NCBI GenBank assembly: GCA_964023275.1
Contig: OZ029916.1
Location: 46,999,749 to 47,063,748 of the forward strand
Length of the DNA stretch: 64,000 nt
Direction of reading: 5' to 3'
Source of the DNA: Norana najaformis
Lineage: Eukaryota > Annelida > Clitellata > Crassiclitellata > Hormogastridae
The position numbers were made by a program, and so were the translations under genes. Within the stretch, counting starts at the first letter, position 1. Each line of letters starts with the position of its first letter. Positions 45,030 through 56,390 of this stretch are shown here, one piece after another. The notes below the pieces were generated by a model. The model was not told the origin of the DNA. It worked only from the letters and a program-made list of their open reading frames with translations, and searched no databases.

Positions 45030-45295
45030 TCAAACAGGCATCAGTTGATGGTCGCTTCAGGTGAAAACATAATCAATATCATAATCCATTGGAGAAGCCA
45101 AGTCGAATTGCGATGGGTCAGAGAAACCAGAAGTTAGGCCATGGAGGTTAAGCAAGTTGAAACAGATGAATGTTAAGTTTAGACCTGAATAACATCACAG
45201 AACTGACAGAACAAATAGAATTTGGCAGCAAATTCCAAAGCCGTGGACCAGCAACCAAGAACGGCTTTAGAAACCAACACTTTTCTGGTGCAAAG
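45030..45295 (-). mobile_element. LINE C-terminus plus F2 3' UTR (defines family F2)
   Basis: The minus strand reads KPFLVAGPRLWNLLPNSICS, VSSVMLFRSKLNIHLFQLA, stop, and at once the F2 sequence (AACTTCTGGTTTCTCTGACC, CTTGGCTTCTCCAATGGATT, CTGAAGCGACCATCAACTGA). This copy shows F2 is the 3' UTR of a LINE rather than a SINE. An F3-type fragment abuts it at 44880-45020. Confidence 0.75.
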
Positions 45296-45532
45296 ATAAA
45301 CAAGAGTCATTATTGATCGAGTGCCATAATTGATGTGAAATAATATCGTATAAAATAATAACCAGTTTACTTAATAATAATAATAATATAGTTTACTTAA
45401 TAAAACACCAGAACTTGTGCTTGATTAGAAGTGCATCTCGTCTTATTTCCTTCCTCACAAACAAACCCGGACTTTCCAAGGTTTCGACTTTCAAGTGGCG
45501 TCGACTCTGCGCTCGTGAGCGGCGATCTCCTT

Positions 45533-48121
45533 TCAAATGGATGACGTAACCACTCTCGGACCGGTGGGTGGAGGGACGTCCGGTCCCTTCGTTTCGTCGA
45601 TGGACGGGCGCGGCTGGTTGAGGCGTGTGTGCGGGTGAAAACTGCGTGTCGGTGGCGCGACACTCGGATCCAGCTCGACGTCGTTCTTGCCTTGTAGCTC
45701 GTTGACGGTGTCCCCTGCGCGTCCGATGTTCTGACCGCCGAGTAGCGTGATCTTGTTGGCCATTTCGTACTGGAGCAGGTCAAAGCCCATCGAAAGCAGT
45801 GACATGCCGAACAGCACATAGGCCGCGCACACCAGCAGCTTCAGGCTGCCCTGCGCGTCGTTTCCCGTGTTGCTGAAACCCGGTACAAGGTCGCCGAGCC
45901 CAATCGTCGAGATCGTGATGAAGGTGAAGTAGGCGGCCGCCATTGCATCCCACTGTTCCCAGACGGCGAATATGAGGGCCCCGAGTCCGATGTAGCCGGC
46001 GATGACGAGCAGAGTCAACGTCAGCGGAATCGTCACCTCTTCCTCTTCTTCCTCGTCGTCGTCGTCATCGACGATTGTGGTGTAACCGTTGTTGCCCCAC
46101 GCTTGGTGGGGATTTCCGCCGAGCGTGACGGGTGTCGGCGGAGAACGCTTCTTTGCGCACAGGCCCAGGCAGCAGACCTTGACGTAGACGAAGCGAAACA
46201 CGACGGCCATGTGTTCGCCGATGTTGGCCAGTGTGAAGAACATCAGCGGTAGACCTATCATCGCGTAGACGATGCAGAACATCCGACCCCAGTCCGTCTT
46301 CGGAGTTATGTTCCCGTAACCTGTATTGTAACGACAGTCAGAGTGGTAAACTCGAAATTCCTACGTAGAAGAAGAAGGGCATTCCCTTGATCGTAAGCTC
46401 CAGTTTTCTACAGCGCCCAAAGAAAGCTGAGTCGCGTGAATCGGCTTATTAACCGGCGAAATAAACTTGAAATAACCCCGAGATGCAGCCGTTGGCACAA
46501 AGTCTTGGCGACTTCATTCTCCTTGGCCTCGGCGTAAGAATGAAGGTGGCCAGCCTTCTTCGCCGTTTGATCTTCCACTGACAGTGTACGGTCAGTGTAC
46601 TCATTTTATAGCTCGATTTGCTACGGGGCACAAGTGGAGTAGAAATATAGAAGAAACATCTTTCTATCCTGTGGCGATTTGGATCCCGACCTTTCGGTTG
46701 TCACTCCAGCATGCTGTCCGCTAGACTACTGTGCATCGCTGAAGTTCCTATGGAAGCGCTTCTTGAAAGCTTATCGCATGATCCTATGTTATGAACGAGT
46801 GCGGCGTCAAGCTCGAGGGGTTATTATATCACCTCGATGGGTTGTCCCGTTCACATGAGTTCTTTGGGTTGTCCAGAAATACACTGACATAAAGAAAGAT
46901 ACCCTACATTACAGAACAGTTAGGCTAACCCTGCTTGTAACAGCAACCCTCCGCTACAGTATAACTACAGCGTAATGTAACGTATGAAGTGATATGACAA
47001 CAGATGCAATGCATGCTACAGAGACAAAACGTGCATGTAATATGAAATAACATAGCAGTTTTGCAGTGGACTATGGGCCCTAACGGAATTAAACTCAGGT
47101 CAAGCAAGTATCGTGATCTCTGTTGCACTTCTAATGTCTCACAAATACATCAGACAGTGTAGTATGTCGGCTAAACGTAGCTAGTTCGCGTTTCATCAAT
47201 GCCTTGAACGTGCGTTTGGGGCAGGCAATAGTGCATGAGGTGAAGAATAAGACTGCACTTCTGTAACTCGCTATTCTTCTCGAATCTCTTGACCGACTTA
47301 CGAGTCTTGTTGCTGGTAAGTGGTAGCTGACAAACAGCCTACACAAACGCATACAAGACCGCATTTTCTGTGCACCATCTACTCTTATAGTGACCGTTTG
47401 ACGACTTACCGACAGTCGTGAAGACGGTAACGGCGAAGAGGAGTGACGCTGGAAAGTTCCAGCTGTACTGAGGTCCTCCGGATTCTCCAAGGGCCTCACA
47501 TTTCCTCCCGTCGTACCCGATATCGCGCGCGTTGACGGTGAAGTTCTTGATCATCTGTTCAATGGCCTGCACCTGTGCGTCGGGGTTTTCGGCGACCTGG
47601 AAGTTGAGCGCGGCCTGCCAGAGGGCTTTGGTGGTGTCGTTCTCCATCTTGATGTAGAGCCGTTCTTGGTCCATGCACGTGTCCTTCTCGTTGCGCTGCT
47701 CCAGCGCCTGGAAGGCCAGGGCGCCGAGGATGGCGTACAGCGTTACGGAGATGATCAGCGCGACTGTCTTCGCAATTTCCTTGACGGCGCTGATCGTTAA
47801 GCGTTTGATTCGCTCCCGTCTCATCTGCGGCGGCTCATCGCGTATCCTGCGTGGACCGGGCGGCCTGGGCAGCGGCGGCCCCTGATGGGCTGGTGGCATC
47901 GGAGGGTACTGCTGTGGGGGACAGCCCCGTGGTGTGGCAACAGGTGAAGGCAGTGGAGGCGGAATCGTCTTGTCTTTGAGTTGCGGGACGTCGCCCGTTT
48001 CCCGCGGCTGGTCGGCCAGTGGCAGGTTCTCTGCTAGGTTCGACCTCGGGTTCACCAGAGGCGTCTTGTCGCTCTCCATCTTGCCACTCGCTGGCGATCC
48101 GGTTTCAGAGGCAGACGTCAT
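45533..48121 (-). CDS. Two-pore-domain potassium channel (K2P family)
   Basis: Two coding exons, 47410-48121 and 45533-46320, joined in phase 1 inside the first selectivity filter (GTCG|GTAAGT; ACAATACAG|GTTACGGG), 499 residues. Order: Pro-rich cytosolic N-terminus (1-115), TM1 (about 118-140), extracellular cap with Cys149 and Cys208 and NDT/NFT glycosylation sites, pore loop 1 TVGYG (236-240), TM2, an acidic run of D and E (322-332), TM3 (about 336-357), pore loop 2 TIGLG (376-380), TM4 and a long C-tail ending VTSSI. Both filter motifs fit K+ selectivity, and two P-loops with four membrane spans define K2P. The subfamily is not assigned. The Met has an in-frame TGA 12 nt upstream, and a likely 3' splice site (TTTGCAG) at 48145 implies an untranslated 5' exon further up. 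Exons look far more GC-rich than the surroundings. Confidence 0.93.
46380..46750 (-). mobile_element. F3-type tail and tRNA-derived SINE F9 inside the K2P intron
   Basis: 46390-46450 resembles the F3 end (TTCTACAGCGCCCAAAGAAA). From about 46480 to 46745 lies F9: body GCGACTTCATTCTCCTTGGC / CAGCCTTCTTCGCCG and, at 46690-46740, a tRNA-like end with the complement of AGTCTAGCGGACAGCATGCT. A second F9 copy is at 61360-61640. Confidence 0.5.
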
Positions 48122-48144
48122 CTTATTACATCAGTTAAGCTTTT

Positions 48145-48410
48145 CTGCAAATGATGATGATGGTGATGATTACTACTATTACTACTACTACCACAAATAC
48201 TACCAATACTACTACTACCACTACTACAACTCCCACTACTACTACTACTACTAATACTAATACTAATACTATTACTACTACTATTCTTATTATGACTGTC
48301 ATTATTATTTTCTCCAAGATACAAAAGATTCCTTAGGATTACAAAAATTATGGACATCATCATCATCATCATTATTATTATTACTATTATTATTATTATT
48401 ATTATTTTTT
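48145..48410 (+). repeat. TAC/TAT trinucleotide microsatellites
   Basis: Imperfect TACTACTACTACC runs (48170-48290) and CATCATCATC ATTATTATT (48357-48405) directly upstream of the K2P coding exon. The Ser-, Thr- and Ile-rich translations are artefacts. A CCAAGGTAAGTATAATCCCT TGG motif (48413-48434) separates the arrays from the retroelement. Confidence 0.8.
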
Positions 48411-48483
48411 TACCAAGGTAAGTATAATCCCTTGGTTGTTCAAAAATTTCCGGAGAAAAAGAGAGAGAGGGACTCTGGAACGG

Positions 48484-49053
48484 CTAATCCTCGTCTGGAT
48501 TCGGCACCACAAATGTACCGTGGAAGGCGACTGCATTGAAACGCTGTAATGTTATAGATAAGCGTTGAAAAAGGTAACCTGTTTCTCTACCATCTCCGGA
48601 TATGAGGGACAATATACGCCCCAAGTCTGTGAGAAAGGTCATACCCAAACCATTGATAGGGCCTAAAGTCTCAAAGGCCAGAGGGACAAAGTGGTATGCA
48701 TTAGTGAGATGATCATATTTCAAAGTTTTTCTATCGGCCGCCAGTTCAGCTGCGCCTCCTGCTGTAACAGAGGTTGCCTGTAAGTAAGAATGTGCAAGCG
48801 TGTCAATCACGGTGACATCCCATAGGAGGCTGCGCCCCGAACGCCAAGGAATCAGGGTAAGGCCATCCGGTCTCTTGCCGTCTGTTCTAGAAAGACCCGT
48901 AGGTTCTTTCACTGATGGGAAGCCCGCTCGCGTCAGACTTCTGTGAATAAGGTCATTGAGACAAGCGTGACGTGCCATTCTGCCGGGTCCCAAACGGCAA
49001 GAGAGACCATGCGACCCCTCTATTATTATTATTATTATTGTAACGGTTATAGC
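48484..49053 (-). pseudogene. Retroelement C-terminal fragment with a restriction-like endonuclease-type motif
   Basis: A 185-190-residue frame ends in TAG/TAA context at 48484. It reads HGLSCRLGPGRMARHACLND, SVKEPTGLSRTDGKRPDGLT, then WDVTVIDTLAHSYL and ETGYLFQRLSITLQRFNAVA F. This class is very common in animal genomes as the C-terminus of reverse-transcriptase elements; RPDG...WDVTV resembles a PD-(D/E)XK core. The 5' side begins abruptly at an AAT microsatellite (49020-49038), so the element is truncated. No internal stop is present, suggesting recent insertion. Confidence 0.7.
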
Positions 49054-49906
49054 AATAGTGTACTGCTGTTGCTCTATACATTTAGTTGCAGTCGGTCGGG
49101 TCTCGCTGGGGCACATCCGGTCGCCCCCAATTTTAATTCCGAAGAAATGTGTAGGCTATTTTTGTCGGGATATGTGCCGTTTGTTCGGAAATATATCATG
49201 AATTCTGAGATATTTTGCTTCCGAGTCCGCGTCTGTTGTGCTTATTGAGTCAACTGTATGGATTTTACTGGTTTTGGATAATTTCATCAACGCCGACGAT
49301 CATCATCACGTGGCCGCCGCCATGTTTTAGATGCACCAACAACGAGCGACCAGGGATTTCCACTTGCTTCATCCGTAAGCCTACAACTTGGACCGTCAAG
49401 ATGCCAGCAAAACGCCGTGTGTGGCCAAAAATATCGAGGCATTACTGTTGGCGACTGTAATCTTCCGACATCGGACATTATATTTCAAACTTGGCCTCAT
49501 CTTGCGAGCATCAGTCATCTACCGATGAACTTGCCTTTCTTCGAATTATATACTATCATTAAAGCGAGTGTCATAAGCGCTCATAGTAGCTTCTATGGAC
49601 GGGCCGTTTTGGGCTTTTCCTGACTAACAGTAACAGTTAACTACACCAACTGTGTATTTTGTTTAATTCTGGTGCGGTATGTCACCCAGAATATTTTGAT
49701 GAATAAACGAATGCATAATAGTAGGCCTAGTAGCGGTTTATGTGAAGTGAGGCCAATTCAATTTTTGCTGTTTTTACTATTTTATCTTTTCTCGAGATAG
49801 ATATGATTTCTCAGGATCTTGAAAAATATTAAATTATTATAAATCTCTGTGCTTCATTAATCTTCTATAGAAAGTGAAGTTTTGTAATAACGTTTAGCTC
49901 ACCTAC

Positions 49907-50090
49907 CTTATGACGAATGACGGTTACAGTCAACTGCGACGCAGATGTCAGAACTAGAGCGGTCGCAGTATGCTTCTCTCGGCTGCAGCGACTGGCGGCT
50001 CTTTTCATCAGCTGCCAGTTCGCAACAATCAGAATCGGCTGATGACGTCCAGCCTCTGCGTCCCGTTGCCAAGAGCAACTGCCCGCTCCC
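49907..50090 (-). promoter_or_regulatory. Candidate 5' exon/promoter of the K2P gene
   Basis: A comparatively GC-rich patch with a good minus-strand donor (CATAAG|GTAGGT at 49907/49906) and a CRE-like TGACGTCC complement near 50045. It could supply the untranslated exon implied by the acceptor at 48145. This rests on position and splice signals only. Confidence 0.2.
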
Positions 50091-50159
50091 TTATTTATGC
50101 ATTCGTATACTCTGTTTTTCCTCTGCCTGCGCCTCCCCTCTCCTCTGTCCTGCGTGGCT

Positions 50160-50162
50160 GCC

Positions 50163-50195
<33 letters not shown>

Positions 50196-50757
50196 ATCCC
50201 CTCTCATCTCCCTCCCCTCTCTCTGTCTGTCTGTCTGTCTCTCTATCTGTATGTCTTTCCCTATCTGTCTTGCCCATTCACTTGCCTGTTTTTGTCACAG
50301 TGACAAAGGTAGAGACAAAAAGACAAGAGATAAAGAGATATAATGGAAAGTCTAAAGCGGAAAGGCAGACGGCTGCTTTATAACGGTGTGTGTATCTCTC
50401 TGTCTGTCTGTCTGTCTGTCTCCCTCTCTCTATCTGTATGTCTTTCCCTATCTATCTTGCCCATTCACTTGCCTGTTTTTGTCACAGTGACAAAGGTAGA
50501 GACAAAAAGACAAGAGATATAATGGAAAGCCTAAAGCGGAAAGGCAGACGGGTGCTTTATAACGGTGTGTGTATCTTTCTGTCTCTGTCTCTGTGTGTGT
50601 GTTTCTCTCTGTCTCTCTCTGTCTCTGTGTCTCTGTCTGTCTGTCTCTCTCCTCCAACTCTTGCTCTTTCACCTCTTCTCTGTCTATCTGTCTGTCTGTC
50701 TGTATCTTTCTGCATCTGTCTGCATCTGTCTGTCTGTCTACATACCGTTATATAATG

Positions 50758-50760
<3 letters not shown>
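50160..50760 (+). repeat. CTGT microsatellites with a tandem duplication of about 180 bp
   Basis: CTGTCTGTCTGT tracts flank two near-identical blocks (50268-50395 and 50457-50575): TTGCCCATTCACTTGCCTGT, a palindrome TTTGTCACAGTGACAAA, GTAGAGACAAAAAGACAAGA and GCTTTATAACGGTGTGTGTA TC. The Leu/Ser/Cys-rich translations are artefacts. Confidence 0.8.
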
Positions 50761-50790
<30 letters not shown>

Positions 50791-51179
50791 TTATGTAAAA
50801 GATATGTGGGTATTGGCTACCTGTTGTGTGCGACAATGGCGTATTTGCGTCCCATGGGTGGGGTGCCAATTGTACACTTAATGTATGCGCTTGACTGAAC
50901 AGCTTCGGACGACGACGACGTTTATGTACGTCGGATCTTTGTGATTTGTCAACCTATTTGTTTCCGTAGCCGTCACGCTTGACTTGGCGTCCTGCATGAC
51001 ACGGCCTGTTGACTACGGCGACTTTGCTATCGATCCCCAGAGGAAGGATGAAGAGAAGGAGGAAGGGGAAGAGGAGCGTTAGAAGTGGGAAGAACGATCA
51101 TTTGATACGCATTTGTATTGAATTCTTGATATAATAGCGTGTGTATAAAATTCTAGATCAATAAATCAGTAGAAATGCA

Positions 51180-51365
51180 CGTATAAAGCATACATATACA
51201 TGCATGCATACGTACAAATGTACATATATATGTAAATGCATACATACATTCATATATACATGCATGCATATACATACATACACAGGCCTACATGTATATA
51301 TACATACATATGTAAATACATACATACATGTGTACATATATATGTAAATACATACATATATATCA
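51180..51365 (+). repeat. CATA/TACA microsatellite
   Basis: About 180 bp of CATACATATATACATGCATG-type repeat. A second short run, TACATACATGCATATGTACA, is at 51628-51660 following a GGCGCTTTATAAATTTTTGA end. Confidence 0.85.
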
Positions 51366-51674
51366 GAGTCAGGGTGATTTGCTTGTCCCATTGGCTCGAA
51401 CAACCACGGATCAATGTAGAGGTTTTGCTGTGGTTGGTCCCAGATCTTGGAACTGTCTGCCTTTGTGACCTGCGGCACGAACTTCTGACCCTTTCTCCCC
51501 CCTCTTTCGCAAGCGCTTGAAGAGCTGCTTGTTCCCCAGTGTTTCTAGGTCGTCGGGCAGGAAGCGCCTCTTATAAGTAAACCTTGAAGTGGCGCTTTAT
51601 AAATTTTTGATTATGATTAGGCCTATATATGTACATACATGCATATGTACATACATATATACTGTGACGAACTT

Positions 51675-52470
51675 CTTTTTGTTATTGGAGGTGCCAGGTT
51701 CCAACTCCAAACTCGTTAACTCTAATTCACTAAAGCGCTACTTAAAAGGCACGAGCTTATTCACGAGCGCTGCGTCAAGTCAGTGGGATTGTCCAAAGAT
51801 GCTATATCAAGAACCGAGTCCGGTTGGCAGAAGACCAGAGAGAGAAGGGGAAGAGGAGCTGTTAGAGGGTGGGTTGTGTTTAAGCTGAGAGAAATGGGAA
51901 GGCAGCGGATTCGATTGAGAGGGTGGGATTTCTTGAAAAGGTGAGACTCAGTTTTGAGTGGAACACATGAGGAGTAAATAGACAGAGGGGCTTGAGGCAG
52001 ATTATGATTGGTGAACGACGGAGAGGATAGAAGAACAGAGAATTCGCGAATTTCAGGAGGGAGATCGTTCCAGAGTTTCGGTGTAGTGTTAGTTTATGGA
52101 TCGGTTAGAGAAATTAAGACGTGAAGTTACAGAGGGACGGGGAAGAGTGAGGTCAGAGGATGAGCGGGTAGAGCGGTCTGATTGGATGGTAAAGAGTTTC
52201 CGAAGATAAGTAGGTTGGGAAAATTGAAGAGAGTTATAGGTTAGGGAAAATAGGGAGAGAACTTTTAAATGAATGCATCCAGGGACATGAATGCGTTCAG
52301 CCAGAGGAGTGATTTCAGGATATGCTGATGCTTGGGTGTCCTGGTGACAGGTTGGGCGTGAAATTCGGACGAGTTGGGAGATGGTTAATTTGAGTGGATT
52401 CAATGCTGAGGAAAAGAGAATTACAGTAATCAAGCTTGGAGTGAACAACAGAAGTAGCACAGTCCGATGG
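51675..52470 (-). pseudogene. LINE reverse transcriptase fragment (longest in the window)
   Basis: The minus strand begins SKLDYCNSLFLSIESTQINH (RT thumb region, normally LDYCNSLL.G), passes decayed sequence, then TTPKLWNDLPPEIREFSVLL and VPLKTESHLFKKSHPLNRIR. It ends with GTGCCTTTTAAGTAGCGCTT TAGTGAATTAG. Frameshifts and stops make it dead. Confidence 0.7.
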
Positions 52471-52689
52471 GCTTTACCTTTTTCTGATATACAGTCCTAC
52501 TATCCTGGCGCTCATGGCAGAGGGGGGCGCTGCATTAGTCGGTGGTATTTGGGTTGACTAAAATGAGTAGTAGTGTGACAAATTGGACAAGTGCACATTG
52601 ATAAAAATGGGAGTGGCATACACAGCGAGCGAGCTGAAGCTGGAAACTCTTATATGAACGTTGGCGAGCAACCGATAATAATATTAATA

Positions 52690-52935
52690 TTATTAATAAT
52701 AATAATAATAAGACAATTTATATAGCGCCGTTGCACAGCCGAGGCCGAAGAAAAGAGCGCTGTACATGGGTTCAAAAATCAACTAGTCATAAGATTTCCT
52801 TAAAACTGTGTCTTGAGTCGTGACTTGAATGTGTCCCGGGATGGGGCATTCGTCACACTGTCAGGAAGACTGTTCCACGCTGTGGGTCCGGCGACAGTTG
52901 CTGGAACGTTCGCCGAACTTCGTGGAAGACCGCGG
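52690..52935 (-). pseudogene. LINE C-terminus with GGCGCTATATAAATTGTC tail
   Basis: The minus strand reads NVPATVAGPTAWNSLPDSVT, NAPSRDTFKSRLKTQF, stop (52800-52802). The 3' UTR ends GCAACGGCGCTATATAAATT GTCTTATTATTATTA. The frame is intact over this stretch, so the insertion looks relatively young. Confidence 0.75.
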
Positions 52936-53124
52936 TACATGCAGCTGAAACCGATATCAGCCATTTACTCGCCATAGAAAACGTGGTAGGGTAGTTGACA
53001 TGACAAGAAAGAAACCTCATATAGAAGATTTTCATCCGGACAGTTGATCTTCCCTTTCACTTGATAAGTAACTACTTCAAGTTGGACAAACGAATACAGT
53101 CAGCTGAATAAAGAAGTGAGGTAC

Positions 53125-53164
53125 CCAAAAGGCGCTATATTAAGTACCTTGATACGTACATACA

Positions 53165-53198
<34 letters not shown>

Positions 53199-53322
53199 CA
53201 TACATACACACATACATACATACATATATACATACATATATACATACACACATATATACATTTATACATACATAAATACATACATACATACATATATACA
53301 TACATGCATACATACATGCATG
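53125..53322 (+). repeat. CATA microsatellite grown from a retroposon tail
   Basis: CAAAAGGCGCTATATTAAGT ACCTTGATACG continues directly into about 165 bp of TACATACATACA with TATA interruptions. Confidence 0.85.
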
Positions 53323-53367
53323 CTGTATTGAGCAAACATTTTCAAACTGTCTAAAACGCACTTGGGG

Positions 53368-53412
53368 TCGTCCATAGAGGACTTCCGCAAAAATGATCTG
53401 CCCTAGACAATT
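53368..53412 (+). mobile_element. Solo MITE terminus
   Basis: GGGTCGTCCATAGAGGACTT CCGCAAAAATGATCTGCC matches the left end of the 496-bp MITE at 35606. No partner inverted end was found within the next few hundred bases. Confidence 0.55.
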
Positions 53413-53870
53413 CTCTGGCGATGAACTCATTTGACATTACCTTCCCCAGAACGCCCTGCAGATGTCAACGGTGTACTAAGACCTAGGTTAGTAGATTAAG
53501 GCCCCCTAACCCTGTTGATCTTGATGATCTAACTATGCTAAAGGGTGGGGTACTAGCAGTGTGAGGGTATCCGAGTAATACTGTTGTGTCCAGCAAATGG
53601 GCTAGTTACGAGTAACAGCTGAAGCAGGAGGTCGGGCTTATCGACACAGGAAGGCGTAAAGCGGCGATACGGTAATTTATTTAAATTTTGTTTAACAATT
53701 TGTATAGCGCTTGAACACTACAGCTTACACCTAGTGCTTTTGAAAACCTCTGGAGATGAAAGAAACTAAACTGGAACATCTAAAATCCCCCAAGGTCTGG
53801 CATTTCAAAGGGATTACAGGAAGCTATGGCATTGACGCATTAGATTCCGATTGTTTCCATTTTATATCTT

Positions 53871-54050
53871 GTTGGGCACGGTAGCATATTGGGTAGACCG
53901 CTCGGGTTGTAACGCGGAGAGTATGGGTTCGAGCCTCCTCCGAGACGGTTACAGTGTAGGACAATGAGCAAGTCCTTCACTCACAATTGCTCGGCGCCAT
54001 CGACTGATGCTAAGTCATTAGACAATGGCGCCTAATAAATGCATAAATAA
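53871..54050 (+). mobile_element. tRNA-derived SINE, family F1 (best copy)
   Basis: GGGCACGGTAGCATATTGGG TAGACCG with an A-box-like start, B box TGGGTTCGAGCCTCC, the common body (AAGTCCTTCACTCACAATTG, ATCGACTGATGCTAAGTCAT TAGACAATG) and tail GCGCCTAATAAATGCATAAA TAA. It is SINE-derived and not a functional tRNA gene: no complete cloverleaf follows. Confidence 0.78.
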
Positions 54051-55404
54051 TTTTATCCATTGGTTGAAACTGCACAACATGCTTAGGCTTTCTCGCTTTG
54101 CAGCCGATTTGGTTAGAACGTATGATATGCAGTGGCCTCTACACCTGAATTTGTTTGCACCGTATGCATTATAGGCTAGCGCATGCAGGCGTCTATTCTT
54201 CGTCGCCACATCAATAGCCTATACATCCATCCTGTAAAAATAAATGTCTTCAATGGCGCGTGCCTTCCTATCGAGTCAAGCACGAAATCGATAATTTCAG
54301 TTGGCAACGAGTCTCGCAGTTGATGCGCATGCGTCGTTCGTTTCTTTCATTCGAAATAATGTCGCCATTTTCATTCCAACACTCGAGCAGAATGGAATAA
54401 GCATTTGTATAGCGTCTGAACACTGCAGTTCATGTCATACCTGGAAAACGTGACAGGTGCGAGAAGTCGTCGGAATTATGCAAATGCGTTTTCCTGGGTT
54501 AGGCTGTAAATTATCTTGGATCAGTCGGCAACATCCTCCGTTTATCGTCTGTATTCCCGCATAAAATTAATTTTGCATGGGGACTCTGTGTAAATGACAA
54601 TAAATGTACGGTCTCTATGTTTTACCCACTCTAAATGCTGGCGACATCTAGTGTCAGTCTTTGCAGCTGCTTCGGCGGTCAGAAGTTTAAACCAGTCAGC
54701 CACCTCACGAAGTAGGCTACATGAGAATGATGACAGCCATACACATTTGCTACTGTTGTGATAATAGGAGACTCGCTATTGTCAAACTGACTTGATGTCA
54801 CCAGCATAACAGTTGGTAAAACATAAAAAATCCTAGTAAGTTAAATCATAAAATAATGCACAAAATGTAAAAATATTGCATGCTTTCAAGTTTCACGTCG
54901 CAAAGTATCTATTAGTTGAGCTTCCTTCGTGGCGTGTCGGATGGAGCTTGACCATGAACAAAACATGATTTAATCTTTGCCGCAGAAATCTGTTCGCGAC
55001 TGTGAATAATCTAACAATACAGTCGAACTAAGTCTCGATCGCTAAATGGCAACTGTCGAGCGTGTTTTAATTTTAAAATATCAGATTTGAGTCTGTGACG
55101 CTCCATGTGGCGCTCCATAGCGAGGCGTCAGTCTAAAATATGTAATCTATGCATGCATAAGTTTGCCAGCAGATTCATATTCAAATTTAGATGCAGCTTC
55201 GATTTTTGTTGCCAATAGTAAGAAACTCTAGATGAAGAAATCAGAAAATTCTACACAGTGAATGACTATAAAAAGAACTTAACACATGACACATTTTATT
55301 ACCACCCACTTTTCCCATTTGACCCATATAAGCCTCCATAGCACAGTCACTTGATCCGGACCATATCACTAATCTACTGGCACGTAGCCGAGTTCATAAT
55401 CATA

Positions 55405-55690
55405 GTTTTATTCCTAATCGTGAGATTTCTATAGCGCCCACCAAAGCTAAGTCGCAGCAACCAGCTTATTCACAGGCGCTCAGTCAAAACATACTCGTTA
55501 GGCAGCGATTAGGCAATCAAATGGCTCCGGTGGAAGGTGTTTAGGATTGGAGAGACGAGAGAGGTAAAGGGAGGAGGAAGAATCGGTATAGGATTTGTGG
55601 AAGAGGGGATTTTCAGGTTGAATGAAAGACCTGACCAGAGATTACGAGAGATGAGTTTTTATGATGGGTCAGATAATTGTCGTAATTCTG
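55405..55690 (-). mobile_element. LINE 3' end, family F3
   Basis: Tail complement TAATCGTGAGATTTCTATAG CGCCC, then CACAGGCGCTCAGTCAAAAC and a region matching the 36.5-kb copy up to GAGTTTTTATGATGGGTCAG. Confidence 0.65.
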
Positions 55691-55929
55691 GCAGGAGATG
55701 CATTAGAAAAAAATAGATCAAAAACAATATGAAAATGACAGAAGAAATATTTAGCAATATTTCTACGATCGGCTATTTTCATGAAGTGATTGGATGATGC
55801 ATGTTTTTTTACGGAGAAATGTATGAAACGGCGTAACTTCGAAATCATATTCTTTTCCCGTAGGTTGAATATTGTTATTTGTAAGTAAGTAGCCTAAGTA
55901 AAAAGCTGTACCAAGAGTATAGGTGGCTA

Positions 55930-56085
55930 TCTATCTGCCTGATTCTTGGATCTTTGCTTGGAACCGAACCCTTCCTGCCTAATGATTTTATATTGACTGA
56001 GCGCCTGTGAATAAGCTGGTTCCCGCGACTTAGTTTTCGTTGGGCGCTTTAGAAACCGCGAGTTTACGATTACAACTGACGTGTA
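55930..56085 (+). mobile_element. LINE 3' end, family F3
   Basis: CTGCCTGATTCTTGGATCTT, GACTGAGCGCCTGTGAATAA GC, CGTTGGGCGCTTTAGAAACC GCGAGTTTACGATTAC. Confidence 0.65.
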
Positions 56086-56294
56086 CGAAGTAAATGGCAG
56101 ACGCTTATTGTAGCCGATAAAATGTTCTATTTTCTCTGATACCTTTGGATTTGACATGACACTAAAAATCCCGCAATAAAGTGGCTATTGAGGATTAGAT
56201 TACGATTTTATTGCACTCTGAGCCAGCGATAAACTGGTTCCTCTGACACAGCTCTGTTTGTGTCGATGAAGAACATTGGCAAGTTGCATTTAAA

Positions 56295-56390
56295 TACAAT
56301 CGTAATCGTAATCTCGAGATTTATACAGCATCCAATGACAGCCAAGTCGCGGGAACCAGCTTATTCACAGGCGCTCAGTCAAAATAAAAT
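56295..56390 (-). mobile_element. LINE 3' end, family F3 (short)
   Basis: CAATCGTAATCGTAATCTCG AGATTTATACAGCATCC, then GTCGCGGGAACCAGCTTATT CACAGGCGC. A further tail of the same kind is cut by the window end (63972-64000). Confidence 0.6.

Noticed and set aside
45397-45819. 140-codon minus-strand ORF rich in Arg/Ser/Thr
   Set aside because: Out-of-frame shadow of the GC-rich K2P exon.
48118-48372. Ser-, Thr- and Val/Ile-homopolymer ORFs
   Set aside because: Trinucleotide microsatellites upstream of the K2P coding exon.
49297-49623. Open plus-strand stretch (DAPTTSDQGFPLASSVSLQL and following) upstream of K2P
   Set aside because: Looks mildly coding but I recognise no family and no splice partners, so it is not called.
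50097-50800. Leu/Ser/Cys-rich ORFs resembling membrane proteins
   Set aside because: Translations of CTGT and CT microsatellites.
53871-54050. tRNA gene suggested by the B box GGTTCGAGCC
   Set aside because: No foldable cloverleaf or 3' end; the same sequence recurs as a SINE with a retroposon tail.
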